Assembly (NCBI GenBank): GCA_963662765.2
Contig: CAXXUP010000004.1
Location: 1 to 64,000 of the forward strand
Origin: DATMXT01 sp963662765
GTDB taxonomy: Bacteria; Bacillota; Clostridia; Oscillospirales; Feifaniaceae
Length of the DNA stretch: 64,000 nt
Reading direction: 5' to 3'
The translations under genes and the position numbers were made by a program. Below, in pieces: positions 46,046 to 54,570 of this stretch (its first letter is position 1; the number at the start of each line of letters is the position of its first letter). Below the pieces are notes generated by a model. The model worked only from the letters and a program-made list of their open reading frames with translations. It made no database searches and was not told where the DNA came from.

Positions 46046-46483
46046 GTGAAGTTCATGGTCATCAACGGACCGAACTTGAATTTGCTCGGGCGCAGGGAGC
46101 CCAGCATTTATGGAAACGGCACTTACGCCGACCTTATTGCCTTAATGGAGACCCATGCCGAAAAGCTCGGAGCAGAGCTCACCTGCCGCCAGTCCAACCA
46201 CGAGGGGGACCTTGTCGATTGGATTCAGGAGGCGGGGGAGGGGTTTGACGGCATCATCATCAATCCGGCCGCCTACACCCATACCTCGGTGGCATTACTC
46301 GACGCCGTCAAGGCCGTCGGGGTGCCGACGGTGGAGGTGCACATAACGGATGTGGCACAAAGGGAGGCCTTCCGGCAGGTATCCTTTATCGGAGCGGCCT
46401 GTGCCGCTACCATCAAAGGGCGGGGATTTCAGGGGTATCTGGACGCCATGGGTTTTCTCGCCGCACAGATTCGCGGCGTATGA
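46046..46483 (+). CDS. aroQ: type II 3-dehydroquinate dehydratase
   Basis: 145 residues from a GTG start directly after the fusion gene. Signatures: MVINGPNLNLLGRREPSIYG (with catalytic Arg/Tyr loop), RQSNHEGDLVDWIQEA, INPAAYTHTSVALLDA and VEVHITDVAQREAFRQVS. It dehydrates dehydroquinate. With this gene, every step from DAHP to chorismate is encoded in the cluster. Confidence 0.96.
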   Translation: MKFMVINGPNLNLLGRREPSIYGNGTYADLIALMETHAEKLGAELTCRQSNHEGDLVDWIQEAGEGFDGIIINPAAYTHTSVALLDAVKAVGVPTVEVHITDVAQREAFRQVSFIGAACAATIKGRGFQGYLDAMGFLAAQIRGV

Positions 46484-46552
46484 TACGGCTCTTTCATGCT
46501 GAAAGCGAAAAAATAAGTTGAGAGTCATCCGACCGGCGAGTGGAATACAATA

Positions 46553-46582
46553 AAAAAAAGAGGGGGCGTGCCTCCTCTTTTT
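46553..46582 (+). terminator. terminator of the aromatic operon
   Basis: AAAAAGAGG pairs with CCTCTTTTT around GGGCGTGCCT, followed by ATTCG. It lies 70 bases after aroQ and also faces the convergent gene at 46601. Confidence 0.75.
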
Positions 46583-46600
46583 ATTCGTTTACTAGACCGG

Positions 46601-46966
46601 TCAGGATACAGGGCGCTCCGTGTCGGCCTTTTTTTGGGGGGTCCGCTTGCGGGATGCGGCTTTTTTTGCAGCCGTATCCCGATTCTTCTTCAAAACGGCG
46701 AGCTGCTCCGTAGCTTTGCGGCGGCTCTCCTCATCCTCAAGACGGCTTTTTTCGGCATCGTCGTGATCTTTCATTTCTCGGAGCATCGTATTCATTTTTG
46801 TCGCCTGCGCCGCGTCGACCATGGTGAGAAAGCCGTCGAACGCCGAAGGGAACACAAATTGTTTTTCGCAGGCCTCAAACCGGACGGTCACCATGTGGTC
46901 GTCTTGTTTGACAATTTCACCGATCCCAAACTGACGGTGGCTGACTTTCTTTCCCACAATATTCAT
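46601..46966 (-). CDS. hypothetical protein with Tudor-like N-terminus and basic tail
   Basis: 121 residues from ATG 46966 behind GGAGGT on the minus strand. The start MNIVGKKVSHRQFGIGEIVK resembles the CarD/PcrA-C-type Tudor motif (V-x-H-x-x-F-G-x-G-x-I). The C-terminus is a helical, Lys/Arg-rich tail (RKATEQLAVLKKNRDTAAKK). It may bind nucleic acid or RNA polymerase. I do not recognise a named family. Confidence 0.55.
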   Translation of the reverse strand: MNIVGKKVSHRQFGIGEIVKQDDHMVTVRFEACEKQFVFPSAFDGFLTMVDAAQATKMNTMLREMKDHDDAEKSRLEDEESRRKATEQLAVLKKNRDTAAKKAASRKRTPQKKADTERPVS

Positions 46967-47078
46967 TAATTTACCTCCAAAAATAAAAAACAGCCCTGAC
47001 AGCAGGGACTTACGTTCGTCGAACCGCACGTTGTAATAGTAGTATATCACATTTACTTATAAAATGTAATACCAAAAA

Positions 47079-47114
47079 TTAAGAAGTCCCACGTGAAAGC
47101 GTGGGACTTCTTAA
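47079..47114. terminator. bidirectional terminator
   Basis: TTAAGAAGTCCCACG and its complement form a 15-bp perfect stem with a TGAAAG loop; on the minus strand it is followed by TTTTTGG. It follows the MerR gene and precedes the Tudor-like gene. Confidence 0.85.
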
Positions 47115-47123
47115 AGATACGCA

Positions 47124-47882
47124 CTATATTGCAAAAGTGTCAATGGCCGCCTTCAAAAATGCGGCGCATCCGGGACGGGCTTTGTCGTAGTAAGCTGTAA
47201 ATCGCTCATCGGCCGTATACATGGCCGCAACCCCTTTGTGTGCCTCGGGGCTGTAGGTGGTCCAGGTGTGCATCAGCCACTTCTTGTGCAGCTCACAGGC
47301 CTTTTTACCCTCCGGGCCCGCGGGGTCGGCCCCCGCCTCCACAGCCGCATCCAACAGCGCCGCAAGGGCCTCGCCCTCTTGCTGCATGGCGTCGTATTCG
47401 GCCTTCGTAAGGCCCATCAGCTTGGCGCTTGAAGCGTCGATGGCCTCATCGCCGTACTTTTCACGGATTTCCGCCCCGTATTTCTCTTCGTTTTTGGCCA
47501 CGGCCTCCCGCTTGAAGCCCTCAAATTTCTCTTTGTCATTCATAGTGGTTCCTGCCTCCTTATGTTTGATGGTAGTTTGGAGGGTGTCGATCAGTATCGC
47601 AAGCCTGTCGCGCTCGGCCGTAAGGGCATTCAGATGGGCCCTTAGTGCGGTCTCCCTGTCAAAGCCGGGGGCATCTAAGATCCCCCCGATGTCCGAGAGC
47701 GGCATGCAAAGCTCGCGGTAAAACAGCACCTGCTGCAGCCTGTCGACCTGCTCTTTCCCATAGAGCCGGTAGCCGGCCTCGGTCACGCGGCCGGGATGGA
47801 GCAGGCCGATGGTGTCGTAATACCGGAGCGTTCTGGCACTGATGCCCGAGAGTCTGGCCAGCGCCGTAACGGTGTATTCCAT
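47124..47882 (-). CDS. MerR family regulator with TipAS-like ligand domain
   Basis: 252 residues from ATG 47882 behind GGAGGTGAC. The N-terminal winged HTH (MEYTVTALARLSGISARTLR, then YYDTIGLLHPGRVTEAGYRLYG) is typical MerR. A dimerisation helix covers about 75-115. The C-terminal 130 residues (EKYGAEIREKYGDEAIDASS, HKKWLMHTWTTYSPEAHKGVAAMY) are the TipAS antibiotic-recognition domain. Relatives (TipAL, Mta) activate multidrug-resistance genes on binding peptide antibiotics. No transporter is adjacent, so it may mainly activate its own gene. Confidence 0.9.
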   Translation of the reverse strand: MEYTVTALARLSGISARTLRYYDTIGLLHPGRVTEAGYRLYGKEQVDRLQQVLFYRELCMPLSDIGGILDAPGFDRETALRAHLNALTAERDRLAILIDTLQTTIKHKEAGTTMNDKEKFEGFKREAVAKNEEKYGAEIREKYGDEAIDASSAKLMGLTKAEYDAMQQEGEALAALLDAAVEAGADPAGPEGKKACELHKKWLMHTWTTYSPEAHKGVAAMYTADERFTAYYDKARPGCAAFLKAAIDTFAI

Positions 47883-47901
47883 ATCGTCACCTCCCAAAAA
47901 C

Positions 47902-47932
47902 AGCATAAGGGTTAACGTAACGTCAATGTCAA
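47902..47932 (-). promoter_or_regulatory. MerR-type promoter with 19-bp spacer
   Basis: On the minus strand, TTGACA (47927-47932) and TATGCT (47902-47907) are 19 bases apart, with the dyad GTTACGTTAAC between them. Overlong 19-bp spacers with a central dyad are the mark of MerR-activated promoters. This indicates autoregulation of the adjacent gene. Confidence 0.7.
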
Positions 47933-47947
47933 GGGTTTTTTAAAAAA

Positions 47948-48202
47948 TTATTTTTTGTCCTGCGCCGGTCCGTCTTTAGGAAGATAGTCCGGCCATTTCA
48001 AGACGGTCTCCCGCCTGCCATAAATGCAGGGGAGGTTGACCTGCTCATTCCAGTCGCAGTCCTTGATATCCTCGAAAGCGATCGACACGTTGCCGGGCTT
48101 TGTCACGGCGACCTCGACTAAAACATCGGTGATGCGGCGGACGATTTCCCGCTTTTGCTCCTCGGTACGCCCCTCCACCATTTTAATGACCACATGCGGC
48201 AT
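47948..48202 (-). CDS. 4-oxalocrotonate tautomerase family protein
   Basis: 84 residues starting MPHVVIKMVEGRTEEQKREI, so Pro1 (after Met removal) is available as catalytic base. VRRITDVLVEVAVTKPGNVSIAFEDI follows the family pattern. It is somewhat longer than the usual 62 residues because of a C-terminal tail (WPDYLPKDGPAQ). GGAGGAAT lies before the start. The substrate is unknown. Confidence 0.88.
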   Translation of the reverse strand: MPHVVIKMVEGRTEEQKREIVRRITDVLVEVAVTKPGNVSIAFEDIKDCDWNEQVNLPCIYGRRETVLKWPDYLPKDGPAQDKK

Positions 48203-48215
48203 AGCTCATTCCTCC

Positions 48216-49187
48216 TCATTCGATAAATCCGCCGCCGATGACGACTTCGCCATCGTACATAACGGCCGATTGCCCCGGCGCCGGCGCGCGCTGGGGCTCT
48301 ATAAAGACAATGTGGGCCCGCCCGCCGTCAAGCGGGGTGACATGGGCTGCGGCAAGCCGAGGGGTGTGCCGCAGCCGCACATGGCAGTCTTTTTGCTCCG
48401 GCGGCAAGATCCAATTGACCTCCCGCACAAAAATATCGGAACGATAGAGGTGCTCCTCCTCCGCTAAAACCACGCGGCCCGAGGCGGCGTCAATGGCGGA
48501 GACGTAGAGCCGCCGGCCGTTTATTCCGTGCTTTTGGCCGACCGTGAAAAGGTGAATGCCCTCATGCCGGCCAAGGATGAGTCCGGTTGCGTCGACGAGC
48601 TCCCCCACCAAGGGCTGAATGCTAAGATAGGAGGCGTAGTCGCCGTCCGGAATAAAGCAGAGGTCCTGACTGTCGGGGGGTGCCGGTAGCCCAAAGGCGA
48701 CGGCCTTTTCACGCACCGCCGGCTTTTCCATATTGAATAAGGGGAATTCGGTGCGGCGCAGTACCTCCGGTGTCAGCCGGTGGAGCATGTAGCTCTGGTC
48801 GCGGGCGGGATCGGCCCCCCGCAGCAGCATGCCGTCTCTTGTACCGGCGTAGTGGCCGGTCGCGACCCCGTCAAGCCCATGTTCGTCTGCGTGGCGGATG
48901 AGGGCGGCGAACTTGACACACGGATTGCACAAAATGCAGGGGTTTGGAGTGCGGCCGGCGGCGTATTCGGCCTTGAAGGGGGCCGCGACATACCGTTCGA
49001 AGGCCTCAGACACGTCGACTTCGGTCAGCTCAATGCCGAGGTGTCTCGCCACGGCGGCGGCACCATTTGGCTTTGCCCCCGGGACTTTGATCGTCAGCCC
49101 CTCGACATGCAGACCGCGCTCCAAAAGAAGCGCGGCGCTGACGGCGCTGTCGACCCCTCCGGAGAGACCGACAACGATACTATTCAT
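48216..49187 (-). CDS. mnmA: tRNA-specific 2-thiouridylase
   Basis: 323 residues from ATG 49187, overlapping nifU by 8 bases. PP-loop motif VVGLSGGVDSAVSAALLLE; catalytic Cys in NPCILCN and DSQDLCFIPDGDY; the HLFTVGQKHGI segment and C-terminal barrel are typical. It is a little shorter than the usual 350-370. It thiolates U34 of tRNA-Lys, Glu and Gln. Sulfur is supplied by the NifS/NifU pair encoded just upstream, which explains the gene order. Confidence 0.94.
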   Translation of the reverse strand: MNSIVVGLSGGVDSAVSAALLLERGLHVEGLTIKVPGAKPNGAAAVARHLGIELTEVDVSEAFERYVAAPFKAEYAAGRTPNPCILCNPCVKFAALIRHADEHGLDGVATGHYAGTRDGMLLRGADPARDQSYMLHRLTPEVLRRTEFPLFNMEKPAVREKAVAFGLPAPPDSQDLCFIPDGDYASYLSIQPLVGELVDATGLILGRHEGIHLFTVGQKHGINGRRLYVSAIDAASGRVVLAEEEHLYRSDIFVREVNWILPPEQKDCHVRLRHTPRLAAAHVTPLDGGRAHIVFIEPQRAPAPGQSAVMYDGEVVIGGGFIE

Positions 49188-49608
49188 GATCGCGTATATC
49201 TTGTTTGACATGGTCAAAGCCGAGCAGCACCATGGGATCGAGTCCCTCGCGCTTGCAGTAGTCGAGCAGCGCGGCATGAACCGCCTGCTCGGCTAAGACC
49301 GAGCAGTGCATCTTGATGGGCGGAAGTCCGCCTAAGGCCTCGGCCACGGCGGCATTGGTCACCTTCAGGGCCTCGGCGATGGTCTTACCCTTGATCATCT
49401 CAGTCGCCATAGAGGAGGTGGCAACGGCGGCGCCGCAGCCGTAGGTCTTAAATTTGCAGTCCTTTATAACGCCATCCTCGACGTCGAGATACATCCGCAT
49501 GATGTCGCCGCAAGTGGCGTTTCCGACTTCACCGACGCCGTTTGCGCTTTCAAGCTCGCCCACATTGCGCGGGTTTGCGAAGTGATCCATTACTTTTTCG
49601 CTGTACAT
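49180..49608 (-). CDS. nifU: Fe-S cluster scaffold protein NifU/IscU-like
   Basis: 142 residues. Three conserved cysteines appear in GNATCGDIMRMYLDV, KTYGCGAAVATSSM and KMHCSVLAEQAVHAAL. It holds nascent Fe-S clusters built with sulfur from the desulfurase encoded upstream. It lies between nifS and mnmA on the minus strand, with 33 bases after nifS. Confidence 0.94.
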   Translation of the reverse strand: MYSEKVMDHFANPRNVGELESANGVGEVGNATCGDIMRMYLDVEDGVIKDCKFKTYGCGAAVATSSMATEMIKGKTIAEALKVTNAAVAEALGGLPPIKMHCSVLAEQAVHAALLDYCKREGLDPMVLLGFDHVKQDIRDHE

Positions 49609-49641
49609 GTCTACGTCCTTTCAACATTGCAAGGGTGGTAT

Positions 49642-50808
49642 TTATTTTGTCAGCGGCGACATGGCGCGCAGACGCTCCACGATGCCGGGCAGCACCTCGA
49701 GAATATAGTCCACATCCTCCTCGGTCGACTCCTCGGCGAAGGTCAGCCGCAGCGAGCCATGGGCAATCTCGGCCGGCAGGCCGATGGAAGTCAGCACATG
49801 GGAAGGGGTGAGGCTGCCGGAGGTGCAGGCAGAGCCCGAGGCGGCACAGATGCCGTTCATATTAAGCAGCATGAGCATGGACTCGCCCTCGATAAACTCA
49901 ATGGAGACATTGACATTGCCGGGCAGGCGGTGTGTGCGGTCGCCGTTGACGCGGCTGTTTGGAATTTTGGCGAGAATACCGTCCATCAGGCGGTCCCGCA
50001 TGGCGGAAAGTCTCGCCGACTCGCTTTCAAGCTTTCCGCAGGCCGTCTCAATGGCCTCGCCAAGCCCTACGATCTGGGCCACGTTCTCGGTGCCGGCCCG
50101 GCGCTTTTTCTCCTGGCCGCCGCCGTCCATGAAGTTTGGCAGCTTAATGCCGCGGCGGATATAGAGGACGCCGCAGCCCTTGGGGCCGTGGAATTTGTGG
50201 GCCGACATTGACAGCATGTCGATATTCTGGGCTTTTACGTCGATGGGCAGGTGGCCGACGGCCTGTACCGCGTCGGTGTGGAAGAGAACACCCCGTTCAC
50301 GGCAGAGGGCGCCGATTTCGGCGATGGGCTGGACGGAGCCGATCTCGTTATTTGCGAACATGACGGTGACAAGCACCGTGTCCGGCCGGATGGCGGCGGC
50401 CAAATCCTCAATTCTGACGATGCCGTTATCGTAGACCGGCAGGAAGGTCACTTCGGCGCCCGACTCCTTTACCAGGGTGTCGAGCGAATGCAGCACCGCA
50501 TGGTGTTCAAAGGGGGTCGAAATGAAATGCGCACCCTTTTCCCTGTTTGCTCGTGCGGCGCCCTTGATGGCCCAGTTGTCGGCCTCGGTGCCGCAGGACA
50601 CAAAGTAAATCTCGTCGGGCTCGGCGCCAATGGCAGCGGCAACCTGAACCCTAGCCTTATCGACGGCTTCCTTGCTCTTAGCCGCAATGCTGTAAAGGGC
50701 GGAGGGGTTGCCGAAATGTTCGCGATAGAAGGGCAGCATGGCATCGAGCACCCGCTGCGACACCCGTGTGGTCGCCGCGTTGTCGGCGTACACAAACTTT
50801 TTATCCAT
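49642..50808 (-). CDS. nifS: cysteine desulfurase
   Basis: 388 residues from ATG 50808 behind AGGAGTG. Pyridoxal phosphate sites: NNEIGSVQPIAEIGAL, SAHKFHGPKGCGVLYIRRG (Lys Schiff base). The catalytic Cys loop is NGICAASGSACTSGSLTPSH. It releases sulfur from cysteine for Fe-S clusters and tRNA thiolation. Confidence 0.96.
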   Translation of the reverse strand: MDKKFVYADNAATTRVSQRVLDAMLPFYREHFGNPSALYSIAAKSKEAVDKARVQVAAAIGAEPDEIYFVSCGTEADNWAIKGAARANREKGAHFISTPFEHHAVLHSLDTLVKESGAEVTFLPVYDNGIVRIEDLAAAIRPDTVLVTVMFANNEIGSVQPIAEIGALCRERGVLFHTDAVQAVGHLPIDVKAQNIDMLSMSAHKFHGPKGCGVLYIRRGIKLPNFMDGGGQEKKRRAGTENVAQIVGLGEAIETACGKLESESARLSAMRDRLMDGILAKIPNSRVNGDRTHRLPGNVNVSIEFIEGESMLMLLNMNGICAASGSACTSGSLTPSHVLTSIGLPAEIAHGSLRLTFAEESTEEDVDYILEVLPGIVERLRAMSPLTK

Positions 50809-50843
50809 GGTATCACTCCTCACTTGTTGGCGGGCGGCAGCGG

Positions 50844-51329
50844 TCACCGCTGACCACCCGTATCTATCATATGCTCATAGACCTCATCCGGCTCGTTTGT
50901 ATCTGCGGCCGCGGCAACAGCCAAAGCGTCACACCGATTGTTGAGAGCGCTCTCGGCGTGTCCGCGCACCCAGACGAAATGAACGCTGTGCATTTTGCAA
51001 AGTTCAAGCAGTATTTCCCACAGATCGGGGTTTTGTGCGGGGGCGCCGTCTGCCTTTTTCCAGCCGCGCCGCTTCCAGCTCTCGGCCCAGCCCTTCTCGA
51101 TTCCCGAGACAACGTAGCTGCTATCGCTGTAAAGCGTAACCCGGCAGGGCTCTTTTAAGGCCGACAGCGCCGCGATGGCGCCCATCAGCTCCATGCGGTT
51201 GTTGGTGGTCAAACGCTTGCCGCCCGAAAGCTCCCGTTCGTGCCCCTCATACCGCAGGACCGCCCCGTATCCACCGGGGCCGGGGTTGCCGCTGCAGGCC
51301 CCGTCTGTGTAGATTTCAACGTCTTTCAT
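50844..51329 (-). CDS. rnhA: ribonuclease HI
   Basis: 161 residues. The catalytic acids are in EIYTDGACSGNPGPGGYGAV (Asp), NRMELMGAIAAL (Glu), LYSDSSYVVSGIEKGW (Asp) and NNRCDALAVAAA (Asp). It degrades RNA in RNA-DNA hybrids. The start is preceded by a purine-rich GGAGAG on the minus strand. Confidence 0.96.
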   Translation of the reverse strand: MKDVEIYTDGACSGNPGPGGYGAVLRYEGHERELSGGKRLTTNNRMELMGAIAALSALKEPCRVTLYSDSSYVVSGIEKGWAESWKRRGWKKADGAPAQNPDLWEILLELCKMHSVHFVWVRGHAESALNNRCDALAVAAAADTNEPDEVYEHMIDTGGQR

Positions 51330-51841
51330 GAACTCTCCGCCTATATCATACTATGTTGATAGGAAATACGCAATAGTCTGAAAAAATTATTTATAAAAAT
51401 ATTATGACATATGCGGCTGAAAATGGCAATGAGATGCCGGAATGTTTGCAAATATGCAGCTGCAGGCAGGTAAAAGTGCGCCTGCCAGCCGCGACAGATA
51501 TGCCCACCGCGGGTTTGCCGTACGGACATATTTTTTGAAAAGTAACATGAAAATGCCAACGGGAATATAAGTATATGGAGAGAAATATCGGTGCGGCCGG
51601 CGAGCGCCCCGCCGGTTTTGCCCAAGCTTACGGCGGTGCATCGGCCGAATCCGTGTCGTTTCTCTTACGGGACGTGCCAAAGCGCCGCGGCAGTGGGCCC
51701 GGCGAAAAAACAGATTATCTGCGGGTCCGTCGTATGATGCGGCCCGCATGCAAGTACACAGACCAACGCTCAAAAACAGAGTCTGCGGCCCCGCATGCGG
51801 GTGACCGCATGCGAGGCCAAGGACAAGAAAGGAGACAGAAT
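51330..51841. other. GC-rich, possibly structured leader of the holin-amidase genes
   Basis: About 510 bases without a gene. The right half (51590-51830) is GC-rich with many short complementary segments, including GGCCCCGCATGCGG with CCGCATGCGAGGCC at 51787-51818. The segment around GGCCGAATCCG (51642-51652) reminded me of the c-di-AMP riboswitch, but the rest does not fit clearly. A structured regulatory RNA is possible, unproven. Confidence 0.35.
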
Positions 51842-52114
51842 ATGGATTTTGGAATCACCGGCGTGGCAGGCATCACCGTCATCTGCTATCTTGCCGGCAT
51901 CGGCGTGAAAGCGGTCGGCAGCGAGAAGCTCAATAAGTGGATCCCCACGGTTTGCGGGGCCCTTGGTGGGCTGCTCGGGATTGCTGCCCTCTTCATTATG
52001 CCCACTTTTCCAGCCACTGACTACATCACGGCTACCGCGGTGGGCGTAGTTTCCGGGTTTGCGGCGACAGGGGTTAACCAAGTCGTCAAGCAACTCGGCA
52101 ATCAGTGTGGATGA
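51842..52114 (+). CDS. phage holin-like protein
   Basis: 90 residues from ATG 51842 behind AGGAGAC. Three hydrophobic segments are seen (about 3-25, 37-56, 62-80: ITGVAGITVICYLAGIGVKA, GALGGLLGIAALFIM, ATAVGVVSGFAATGV). The KWIPTVCGALGGLLG part resembles Clostridium-type phage holins. It is followed after 7 bases by an amidase gene, forming a lysis cassette. No structural phage genes lie nearby, so it may be a remnant or a domesticated module for cell lysis in sporulation. Confidence 0.75.
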   Translation: MDFGITGVAGITVICYLAGIGVKAVGSEKLNKWIPTVCGALGGLLGIAALFIMPTFPATDYITATAVGVVSGFAATGVNQVVKQLGNQCG

Positions 52115-52121
52115 CAGACAT

Positions 52122-52851
52122 ATGTTTAAAATTTATATAGATCCCGGCCACGGAACGCGAATCGGGGGCGCGCAGGACCCAGGAGCCGTCGCAAACGGCC
52201 TGCAAGAGAGCGAGATCGTACTGGAAGTAGCTAGGCGCGTCGCAGGGCTTCTCCCGTCGTGGGCAACTACGCTGCTGTCCCGGACCGACAGCGACAGTCC
52301 AAACGGCATTGACGCCAGGGCATCCGCCGCCAACGACTGGGACGCCGATATGGTGCTCTCGCTCCATTGCAACAGCTTTTATGAGACCACGGCCAACGGG
52401 GGTCGAGGCTTTGATCCTCGGCACCGGTGGCTTGGCAGAGCTTTTTGCCACTGAGCTGCTGTCGTATTGCGCCTCCGCAACCAAGATGTACAACCGAGGC
52501 ATCAAAGTGCGAAGCGACCTCGGCATTCTCCGCAAAACGAAGGCCCCGGCCGTGCTGCTCGAGCTTGGCTTTTTGTCCAACCTGAGCGACGCCCACGTGC
52601 TTCGGGACGGACAGGACGTGATTGCGAAGGCGGTTACCGATGCCATCACCGCCTGCGCAAAAATTGCCGGCAAGGCCGAAGAGGCGACGGAAGTATCCGC
52701 CGCCGACGCGACGGTCCGGGTCGGAAACCTTCACACCATCGGCGCGAAAGTCATCGGCGGAGTCACTTATGTCCCCTTACGCGACATCATCGAGGCCATC
52801 AGGCCGACCGTCACCTGGACACCCGAACAGGGCGCCGCCGTGACGCTGTAA
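52122..52851 (+). CDS. N-acetylmuramoyl-L-alanine amidase, one frameshift
   Basis: Amidase_3 domain: MFKIYIDPGHGTRIGGAQDP (zinc His and DPGHGG-type motif), DMVLSLHCNSFYE (second His); after the break, ILGTGGLAELF and APAVLLELGFLSN with the catalytic Glu. An extra G in the run at 52398-52402 shifts the frame; corrected, it gives about 242 residues. The last 50 residues (VRVGNLHTIGAKVIGGVTYV, PLRDIIEAI) look like a copper amine oxidase-type substrate-binding domain. It cleaves the peptide from muramic acid in peptidoglycan; no signal peptide is present, fitting holin-dependent export. Confidence 0.85.
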
Positions 52852-52876
52852 CTGCATTCGGGATTATGATTATGAG

Positions 52877-52905
52877 GGCACTCTCCGCATGGAGAGTGCC
52901 TTTTT
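52877..52905 (+). terminator. terminator after the amidase
   Basis: GGCACTCTCC pairs with GGAGAGTGCC around GCAT, then TTTTT. Strong Rho-independent form, 25 bases after the amidase stop. Confidence 0.92.
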
Positions 52906-52959
52906 AGATGGGATCAACGGGAGTCGGCGGGACGCTTGTTTTTTGAAAATATAGATTTA

Positions 52960-52986
52960 TTTAGTAAAACGGTATATCATTATAAT
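52960..52986 (+). repeat. partial copy of the accessory-region intergenic repeat (A)
   Basis: TTTAGTAAAACGGTATATCA then TTATAAT matches the 3' end of the longer repeats B (54571) and C (58670), which read GCAAAACAGTATATCATT. It lies upstream of the flavodoxin gene. TATAAT at its end could be a -10 box. Confidence 0.5.
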
Positions 52987-53136
52987 AGACAACAGTAAAA
53001 ATATAGTGCTATATCTAAAGCAAAGAATGTAGTTCGTGTTGCTCAATAATTACGAATTCGAGAGTTGGTCCTTTGCCTCGATTCTCGGCAACCAAACAAT
53101 TTGAATCAACATTAGAAAATTGAGGAGGAAGTTCAA

Positions 53137-53583
53137 TTGAAAACGTGCCTGATCATCTATTTCTCTTACCACCATGGCAATACAGAAAAAATCGCAAAGT
53201 CGATGGCGGAAGCATCAAACGCCACAGTCTGTACGCTTGACAAGGTTGCTGCAGTCAATATCGAAGAATACGAAGTCATCGGCTTTGGCGGCGGAATTGC
53301 CTATGGCAAGCATTATGACAAACTGCTTGAAGCAATAGGTGGGTTAAATCTGCAGGGGAAAAATGTCTTTGTTTTCTCGACGAGCGGGATGGGCAATGTC
53401 AAATATAACGCTGCGCTCATCGAACTGCTGAAAAATGCGGGAGCCTCCGTAGTCGGCGACTTCACCTGCAAAGGTTACGATACATTCGGTCCGTTCAAGT
53501 TGATTGGCGGCATCGCGAAGGGCCATCCCGACGATGACGATTTTGCCGCCGCGAAAGAGTTTGTTGGGCGCATTGTACGATAG
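53137..53583 (+). CDS. flavodoxin family protein
   Basis: 148 residues. FMN phosphate loop IIYFSYHHGNTEKIAKSMAE; second loop IGFGGGIAYGKHYDKLL; third VFSTSGMGN. Length and order fit short flavodoxins. GAGGAGG lies before the start. It is an electron carrier; its partner is unknown. It stands between the lysis cassette and a membrane protein, with no clear operon. Confidence 0.85.
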   Translation: MKTCLIIYFSYHHGNTEKIAKSMAEASNATVCTLDKVAAVNIEEYEVIGFGGGIAYGKHYDKLLEAIGGLNLQGKNVFVFSTSGMGNVKYNAALIELLKNAGASVVGDFTCKGYDTFGPFKLIGGIAKGHPDDDDFAAAKEFVGRIVR

Positions 53584-53711
53584 TATCTGCAGCGTACTGC
53601 GAAGGGAAATACAAATGCAACATTTTTTTGCAGGGTGTTGTCTAATGTCGTATAAAGAAACAACACAAGACAAGCTGCACGTATTTCCCAGTAGCCGTAA
53701 AGGAGCAATTC

Positions 53712-54458
53712 ATGAAACGCTATAACCGTATTCTGAGGGTCCTTGCGATGGTGCTGTTACTCGGCATATCGTTTACAACGGTTGCTTATGCCAATTCAGC
53801 AGAGCCGCCCAGTTTCACTGTAATCGTTTCGAATCCGCCGGAGGACTTGTCGGTATCCCTGCAGTATGCCGATGAGCGCACGACCGAGGCGATTGTGCTC
53901 AAAAAGGAGCAAAAGGCGTGGGAGACATATTACAGGTTTTTCTATCATATGTCGCCGGTTGAAAACGACAGCCTGGACGGCGCCGTGCTGACGATACAAA
54001 GCAGCGAAAAGAGCTTCCAGTGTTTAGTCCCCGCTGCAACCTTTAGCACATACAACAATTTGCTGACGCTGAATTTGGAGACCGAAAGCCTGACGGTCGG
54101 TCAGCCGTCCTTAAGAGTCCCCCTCTTGGTTGCGATGCGGATTATTTTGACGCTGGTCATTGAAGGTGCAATATTCTTTCTTTTTGGCTACCGCAAAAAG
54201 GCGAGCTGGCTTACTTTCCTTGCGGTCAATATCGTCACACAGGGCGCTTTGAACGCTATGCTCACCGGTCCCAGCATGGGGTCTTACTGGGGACTCGGCT
54301 TTATCCTTGGCGAGGTTATGGTCCTCGCGGTGGAACTGATCACATTTATTTATTTTTTGAAAGAATTCGGGAAACGCCGTGCCGCTTTATACACAGTTGC
54401 CGCGAATGCGGCGAGCTTAGTGTTGGGCGGACTGCTGATCACTTATTTGCCGGTATAG
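53712..54458 (+). CDS. membrane protein with signal peptide, function unknown
   Basis: 248 residues from ATG 53712 behind AAAGGAGC. A signal peptide covers 1-27 (cleavage after VAYA). An extracellular beta-rich region covers about 30-135 (FTVIVSNPPEDLSVSLQYAD). Four membrane segments follow (about 137-157, 163-180, 192-215, 222-246) with a short Arg/Lys loop YRKKAS. I do not recognise the family. It may form part of a signalling or transport module; no neighbour points to a role. The ending is followed by a strong terminator. Confidence 0.7.
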   Translation: MKRYNRILRVLAMVLLLGISFTTVAYANSAEPPSFTVIVSNPPEDLSVSLQYADERTTEAIVLKKEQKAWETYYRFFYHMSPVENDSLDGAVLTIQSSEKSFQCLVPAATFSTYNNLLTLNLETESLTVGQPSLRVPLLVAMRIILTLVIEGAIFFLFGYRKKASWLTFLAVNIVTQGALNAMLTGPSMGSYWGLGFILGEVMVLAVELITFIYFLKEFGKRRAALYTVAANAASLVLGGLLITYLPV

Positions 54459-54518
54459 GATATACATGACATGATGAGCAAGTGGAAAACCGGGTTTGTT
54501 TCCACCGTCATATAAAAG

Positions 54519-54547
54519 AAGCATCCCCCATTTGGGGGATGCTTTTT
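54519..54547 (+). terminator. terminator after the membrane protein
   Basis: AAGCATCCCCC pairs with GGGGGATGCTT around ATTT and is followed by TTT. Strong form. Confidence 0.92.
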
Positions 54548-54570
54548 CGCGGTAATCCGCAATCGGATGG

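Noticed and set aside
51590..51830. c-di-AMP (ydaO) or c-di-GMP riboswitch before the holin-amidase genes
   Set aside because: Only GGCCGAATCCG and a few short blocks resemble the consensus; order and remaining conserved parts do not fit. Left as a possible structured leader.
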